Origin: Schistocerca nitens
Taxonomy: Eukaryota; Arthropoda; Insecta; Orthoptera; Acrididae
Direction: 5' to 3'
Assembly: GCF_023898315.1 (NCBI RefSeq)
Contig: NC_064614.1
Location: forward strand, 1,055,124,432-1,055,188,431
DNA length: 64,000 nucleotides
Shown here piece by piece: positions 58,257 through 64,000 of the stretch; positions within the stretch are counted from its first letter, which is position 1; the number at the start of each line of letters is the position of its first letter. The translations under genes and the position numbers were made by a program. The notes under the pieces are model-generated. The model was not told the DNA's origin. It saw nothing but the letters and a program-made list of their open reading frames with translations, and did no database searches.

Positions 58257-59269
58257 CTAAACATTACGAATTTTTTTTGCATCTGTTCTCTGAAAGTCAC
58301 TGCACTAGATGTGGTGGACAGTGCATGGTCTTCCAGAACTAATTTTCCTTCTTCTTGTTTCATTCGCTGGTGGTACGCAGGAAAAATATAAGGAAGACTT
58401 TCTGTAGTTTTACTGTCGTGATCATTCTGCGAGATAATGCTGTACTAGGCTCGTGCAGGTTTCAAAGCTCTGTCTTTTCTGGGACGACGGCCCTTTCAGG
58501 CTGTCTTTTGTATTTCTTGCACCCTCCATTCAAAAATGTAACTCACTTTTCTCAGTCAGGTCACATTTTCTGCTACCTCAGTATTTAGGTAGTGGCCTAT
58601 TAAGTACATAAGTCATTCAAATGTTTGAAATTTCTAAGTTTATTATTACAAATCAGAATTATTTCCATATCATATAGGAAAATATATAATATACGATATT
58701 AAAAAATGTTGTTAACAAGGATGAAAAGACATTTCTAATTATTTGTGTTCTGTTTAAGACCTTGAAAATTACGGTAGAGCTACAGTCATAGTTGACATTT
58801 CTATATACGGAGATTTAGGTGGCAGCTGTCTACGAGAGAAAGGTGAGGTTTGAGCTGACCTTACCTCTAGCTTGTAGCAACCCGCAGGCTAGTATGACTC
58901 GGAGTGAAAGAAACATTGTTACAAAATTATTTGATAGTGCACGAATGATCCTTAACGATTTTACTACATTTGCGGTTGTCCTCCTTTTTTCGAGGGAAGG
59001 AAGAGATCGTACTAACGACTGTTACTTCTGATAAAAAAATTGGTAAGTTAATGACTGATTCTCGTGAACTTACTATGTCTATTTATTAGTGCTATTTAAA
59101 TAAGAAATTTAGAATACGTATCTTCTTTGATTATTTGATTAATTTAATAAATATAAATGCTTTCAGATTTAGGTATAAAACGAAAAAACAGACAGAGAGT
59201 AAAATATCCAGACGTTCTGTCAGCCATAAGACTAGTGTCTCAGGGATCTGAGATTTCTATTTTAACATT
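58253..59269. other. No recognised feature
   Basis: Might contain the decayed upstream part of the pseudogene that follows. Nothing certain. Confidence 0.35.
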
Positions 59270-60480
59270 CTACTAGGGGCGGAGTGACGTTTCTGGCCCA
59301 GATGATGAAATGTATCAAAAGGATATTGGGGATATTGGTGATACGTATCAAGATCCCTGCTTTCCTGTTCATGCCACCCAAAACACCTAACCAAAGAGGA
59401 AATGAATGATATGACACGAGATTTGTACGTATCATAAGAATCTACCTAGTTATTACGAGCACATCTTCGTGAAAATAGATTGTTGGCTCCTGGAACAACC
59501 TTCTATTGGTATTGCGGTCACTAAGAAGGTTTCGACAGGATGTCGTGACATTGATAGTCTCATTGAAGCTTTGGGTGTAACGTATCTCTCTTTTGAATGG
59601 CAGCCTTTCATAGATTCATCACTTAGAAGTTTGAAAACACACGTAAGTGAAACCTACAGTAGTTTGGAACATTTGTTAACTGCTCCGAAATATTAACATC
59701 ACAACTGGAAGAAATGTGGAGACTTAAAGGAATGTATTTCAGCATAAGACTGTGTAAGCTGGATGTGTTAATTTTGTAAGTACATCATACCGTACACAGG
59801 TTCACCTTAACGTTATTTGTTACAGGCTGTGGCCATACTGTTGAGTCTGCAACGTGACTACACAAAATATCTTAAGCCTATGGACAAGTCCGGCATTACG
59901 TATGATGAATCTGGGAAGCAAGACCATTCCTGATACCAGGACTACGTTATGTTAAGTCACAAGATTTCGTGGATCCTCAGAAATTTCTACTTCCACTGCT
60001 GCACAGTAAAGTGCTTTGATGAGAACATTTACAAAGGCTGTGAACAAAGAAGATAGGCCATATACTTTCTTAAAACAGAAATTTTTACGTGTCAGTGAGG
60101 CCAAACTTAACGCAGGGATTTTTGATGGTCCTCAGACCAGGCAAACAGTTCGATGAGAATATGTAAGATACGGAGACGAATGCCTGATTATCACTGAAAT
60201 CATTAGAAAAAATCCTTTCTTGGCAACTGTGGGAGCTTGGAGTATGGAAGTGCTTTCGAGGAACTCGTGCAAGACTCCCAGGTTCTTGGTGCATTTATGT
60301 CAATATGCGCTTTCTCGGCTCACATTTAGCTAACTTTCCTGATAACTGTGGACATTATAGCGAGAAACAGGGTGAATGTTCTCATAGAGATATTGCAGTC
60401 ATGGAGGAGAGGTGTCAGGGTAGCTGGGACTTGAAAGTGCTTTCATAGAATTGTTCGTGCCTCAGCAGAGATATTCCACA
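59270..60480 (+). pseudogene. Remnant of a repeat-borne arthropod protein family of unknown function
   Basis: Broken plus-strand frames in order give DDEMYQKDIGDIGDTYQDPC, VTKKVSTGCRDIDSLIEALG, FEWQPFIDSSLRSLKTH, a Trp-Lys-Lys-Cys-Gly-Asp-Leu-Lys segment, VSEAKLNAGIFDGPQTRQ, and finally LGSHLANFPDNCGHYSEKQG followed by HRDIAVMEERCQGSWD. I recognise this order from a large family of uncharacterised proteins found in many copies in insect and other arthropod genomes. Multicopy behaviour suggests a mobile element, but I know of no demonstrated function. Many stops and frameshifts; inactive. Confidence 0.6.
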
Positions 60481-60727
60481 TGCAAAAAACATATGAAAGT
60501 AATTGAAAAACCCCTTCTGCCATAAAATGATGTTAACGTGAGATCTTATATAAATATTTTGGCATCATCCAAATCAAGACTGTTTTCAAACGGTAATCGG
60601 TATATACAGTACATTGTATTAAATTTTTTCTTAAATCTCGTATTTTAAAAAGTGAAATAGCAATCAAATCTGTCTGACTCAACAAAATGAGTTACACTTC
60701 TTAAATCAGCTTGCACAAAAAGTTAAG

Positions 60728-60839
60728 ACTCAGCTTAGAAACTCCTGATGACGCAGACCCGTGTAATGACACTTCCGTTATTCACTCAGCTTAGAAACTC
60801 CTGATGACGCAGACCCGTGTAATGACACTTCCGTTATTC
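60728..60839 (+). repeat. Perfect tandem duplication, 2 x 56 bp
   Basis: Positions 60728-60783 and 60784-60839 are identical (unit starts ACTCAGCTTAGAAACTCC). Recent, or an assembly artefact. Confidence 0.97.
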
Positions 60840-62135
60840 GCAATACCTGTCTTGCAGCGTCTCCTATCGGATATGTCTGACCATTTCGGAGATGTTGGCT
60901 CACTGACGAAACAAACCAGCGGAGGAACGAACAGCTATTCTTGGGCTCTTCTCTTTGTCTTTTTTTTCTGGAATTGATCGCAGTTTAAACTTACCCAGCA
61001 TGAAGAACAGTTCTCAAGAACTGGTCTGATAATAAGTGATGGAAATGAAACACCTCAGCCGTATTTTCAAAGTGGTTATTACACACGCGACTAGTTTCAA
61101 CGCCTTATTTGTGTTATGTTCAGGTACTACTGTTAACCTTATATGTACTGACGTACGTATCATAGGACCCACAAAATAATTAGGTGCCGTGCACCACCAC
61201 TATTCATCAGGAGTGTATACTCCGAATATGCAGTCACCATTGGTAGTGATGGTTTTATTAACGACTACCTTTACAAATTAATTAAACTTCCACAGGAGGC
61301 TTTCGCCAAATCGCAGTTCTAACTGGACTCCGCAAATGTAGATTTATGCGGTCGTCCTACCTTAAATTGCTGCCGAAAGCTGCTCCTACGCACTTGACGT
61401 TTGGCACTGTTTTCCACGACTTATTGCTAATAATGCAGTCGAACTATATAATCTCTTTTTCTTGCAGTTTTTCTCATTAATTTACATTTATTCCTGTTGA
61501 AGGGCAGATGCTCGTCATACTTCAAGAGTTGATCAATTAGTCATGCATTTCATAATAATTTTTTTACAAAGCAACTTCGCTGTCTACAAACAGCCTCAGA
61601 AGGCCATTTACATGTTTCGTGAAAAGTTACCACATTTACTTGAGTTACAACGCGTGTTAATTGTACTTCTAGCGATGTCTCTTTTTATCTCACCACCTCC
61701 CTTTTCTTTCCCTCACACAGCTTTGCAAAGAAACTACCACCAATCCTGCGGCTTACTCAAAACTACTCTCCAATCAGAACACACCAGCTTTATCTAATAT
61801 CGTCAACTTAGTTTCCCTCTATACGGAGTCCATTTGTTTTCCTTCTGTCCAACAGTGAATCATTGTCTCTGCCACATAGTCAGCATCTTCTGTGGTGTCC
61901 TCGTCCCTGTCTCTTTCTTATATGTTTCTTCTTCCTCATCTGACAACTTTAATGTATCCCGCTCTGCGCCTGACTAGTCTTCTCCGCAACAGATTCCTTC
62001 TGTAATGCTATGATACTATTCTGTTACATACCATTACTCGCGTATGGAAAGAATGTAATGAGGGATGTGCATAACAAAATGTTAATTAAACGTATATTTC
62101 TTAAATTGTCTATTTTATTGTTATTATCGTGATGT
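60840..62135. other. No recognised gene; one hammerhead-like motif
   Basis: Contains the motif at 61092-61121, described separately. An 84-codon frame at 61543-61797 is unassigned. Confidence 0.45.
61092..61121 (-). other. Hammerhead-like motif, copy 3
   Basis: On the minus strand CTGAACATAACAC, then sequence ending GGCGTTGAAAC and ACTAGTCGCG. Same frame of landmarks as 30056-30086, but the stem is degraded. Confidence 0.2.
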
Positions 62136-62146
62136 CTGCATCGAAG

Positions 62147-62355
62147 TGTCCGCAGCTCGTGGTCGTGCGGTAGCGTTCTCGCTTCCCACGCCCGGGTTCC
62201 AGGGTTCGATTCCCGGCGGGGTCAGGGATTTTCTCTGCCTCGTGATGACTGGGTGTTGTGTGTTGTCCTTAGGTTAGTTAGGTTTAAGTAGTTCTAAGTT
62301 CTAGGGGACTGATGACCATAGATGTTAAGTCCCATAGTGCTCAGAGCCATTTTTT
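62147..62355 (+). mobile_element. tRNA-derived SINE, family 3, best copy
   Basis: Head CAGCTCGTGGTCGTGCGGTA, B box GGTTCGATTCC, then CAGGGATTTTCTCTGCCTCG, then the family 1 body with the core at 62305-62333 and a T tail. Exact duplication CTGCATCGAAG at 62136-62146 and 62356-62366. Confidence 0.95.
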
Positions 62356-62366
62356 CTGCATCGAAG

Positions 62367-62975
62367 CAACTGAGGGCCTGAATTTTCTAATGTTGCCAGG
62401 TGAAATAAATGTATAAATAAATAAGAACGACGTTCAGTGTGCTATGAAGCCTTCAGACCAATTGCAGATTTATTCCAATAGTCCACAAGCACATATTTTA
62501 GTTACTTGATTACTTGGTGGGAGTGCGACGTTCCCACAGTCACGAAATACATCTTCAAATGAACTCCCGTACCTGCAGCCATTTTGATTTCGTAAACGAA
62601 ATGAGCAAGCTGCGTTTTTCAAGACAAGTGTTCACGCGTCACGCGTTATTTCCTATACAGGGGTTGTTCGGTCTCCAGTCATCACACGCGAGCACAAAAT
62701 ATATTTCACTGTTATACAATAAACCGACGCAAGTAAGAAAAGTGACTGCAGGATTTCTCGGCGTGTACTGCTGATGAAATATTCTAGCGCCAGAAGATGA
62801 TGAGAATGACACTCGTCGAAACGTCGCGGAATTTGAACGCAGCCACTCTGGTGAAAGCCCGAGATTTCCTCCCCGAGTAAGATGAGTCTATGTATCTGAG
62901 CGACTATTCTTAAACGATGAACGTTTATGACTTTAGACAGGGGCGTAACTACTCAGTGCTGATTAATTTTATTTC
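62367..62975. other. No recognised gene; one hammerhead-like motif
   Basis: Contains the motif at 62792-62822. The 86-codon frame at 62514-62774 is unassigned. Confidence 0.4.
62792..62822 (+). other. Hammerhead-like hairpin motif, copy 2
   Basis: AGAAGAT, then stem GATGAG/CTCGTC (one G-U pair) with a 7-nt loop, then GAAAC. Same layout as 30056-30086. The canonical CUGAUGA is not preserved, so activity is unlikely. Confidence 0.3.
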
Positions 62976-62981
62976 AGTGTA

Positions 62982-63760
62982 CAGGGAATGGAAAAAAATA
63001 TGGAAACGCCAAAAACGCAACACAATATCATGTCTAATACGGTGTAGGAAGACCATTGGATTCCAAAGAGCTTCCACTCGTCTTTTCAATGGAATCTTAT
63101 TCTATTATTCCTGCATAATAGTGGCAAGTTCAGGTAACGATGATGGAGGTGAATAACGATCACACACACTTCTCCCCAACGAAGTCCACACAGATCACAC
63201 AGGTTGAGATCTGGTGACCGTAGTGGCCAAGGAAAATGTGACAGTTCATCCTCATGCGACCAGAACCAGTCCTGTGCTATGCGAACAGTTTGAAGAGGTG
63301 TCCTGCGTCTTGGAATACAACATCACTATTGGGAAGCAGACATTGTGCAATGTGATGCACCTGATCAGCGAAGATCGTCACATAAGCGTTGGATGAAATG
63401 CATCCTTGCAGAGTAACAAGTGGACCAAGAAATACCACGAGAATGCTGCCCAAATCGTCTCGGATGTTGGAAACAATGTTAAACAAGGCTTTCTCCCATT
63501 GCCCCGTAGTCCAGGCTGTATGGCTTCACAACTACGTTTCACTGTGTCGAGCATTAGCGAGCATTTGCATAACTGATGTGTGGTTTTGGTAATTCCAGAT
63601 AGCCTAGCAATTCCGTGAGTTTTAAGGTTCCTTCGCGCTGGTTTGCTACGGACTGGGTTCGCTTCTGCAGGAAATACCCACCATAAGCGCACCAACAATT
63701 TTCTCATGTTCGACTTCACTTAGCTCCGGCATATTGCACTCACAACTACACAGAACTCAG
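62982..63760 (-). pseudogene. Decayed Tc1 transposon and transposase
   Basis: The left end CAGGGAATGGAAAAAAATAT is preceded by TA and looks like a Tc1 terminus. The transposase reads leftward from ATG at 63732 (MPELSEVEHEKIVGALMVGI) through a decayed DNA-binding part, then ISSNAYVTIFADQVHHIAQC and LLPNSDVVFQDAGHLF, where AGHLF replaces the usual DNAP after the second Asp. The last part near 63160-63230 is broken. The right terminus was not identified, so the outer limit is uncertain. Confidence 0.75.
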
Positions 63761-64000
63761 TTCTGACCACATTAGACACTTGAAACGTTTTGAGGATATT
63801 GTACAGATGCCATTCGTAGTCAAATACAAGATATAAAGTGATATTGTGCCAAAAGGCTTTACTGTAATCATTTACGTGTCCACAATAAAAGTTCCAGTTT
63901 CAAAACACTGTAGACAGAGAACTTTTGCTGAGAATGATGTCAAATTTGAACAGCATTTTATTGACCCAGGGCGAACGTCAAGAAAATGGAAGAATAGAAC

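Noticed and set aside
58145-58363. Frame with His-Thr repeats
   Set aside because: Translation of the GT microsatellite on the complementary strand.
1-64000. CRISPR arrays, bacterial operons, rRNA genes, integrated virus
   Set aside because: No regularly spaced repeats, no ribosome-binding-site-led gene clusters, no rRNA-like blocks and no recognisable viral gene set. Reverse transcriptases are of the RTE or another LINE type.

Overview
The window looks like repeat-saturated intergenic DNA from a very large insect genome. An orthopteran, grasshopper or locust type, is my inference. I base it on the mixture of RTE-type LINEs, several tRNA-headed SINE families, Tc1/mariner elements and solo LTRs, and on the near absence of host coding sequence. 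There are no operons, rRNA genes, CRISPR arrays or bacterial features. Almost every long reading frame belongs to a transposable element.

Layout. Positions 85-5245 hold a decayed plus-strand RTE LINE, split by a Tc1 element (166-1836, itself split by a foldback element) and by a SINE. Positions 5385-12540 hold an older minus-strand RTE of a second subfamily. It is broken by two SINEs, an AT-rich MITE and a young full-length RTE copy (7543-10843) with an uninterrupted 987-residue endonuclease/reverse transcriptase. Positions 12.7-18.4 kb carry a foldback element, SINEs, a mariner end and one sequence that looks like a host terminal exon (14597-14854). A 5'-truncated young RTE lies at 18407-21017. 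Three solo LTRs of one family, each with a perfect 5-bp target duplication, lie at 22095-23684, 24889-25348 and 51529-52015. The first contains a hAT-like element with an 8-bp duplication.

From 28 to 50 kb there are RTE fragments, SINEs, two adjoining Tc1 elements (the second, 36053-37474, with an intact transposase), an internally deleted mariner carrying another deleted mariner, a LINE remnant and a third, broken Tc1 (49259-50644). The right end (52.9-64 kb) has two more decayed Tc1 elements, a LINE remnant, SINEs and a decayed copy of a repeat-borne protein family common in arthropods (59270-60480).

The parts relate through dependence and nesting. The RTE enzyme is the only intact reverse transcriptase seen here. 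The SINEs have no protein of their own and must be moved by some LINE. The deleted mariners and MITEs need a transposase from elsewhere. The most interesting observations are: a roughly 29-nt self-complementary core shared by SINE families with unrelated tRNA heads; one SINE family that carries the body of another behind a different head; a 9-bp perfect hairpin at the start of each solo LTR; a Tc1 transposase with a D-to-E spacing of 32 residues; and three hammerhead-like motifs. All alignments were made by eye.
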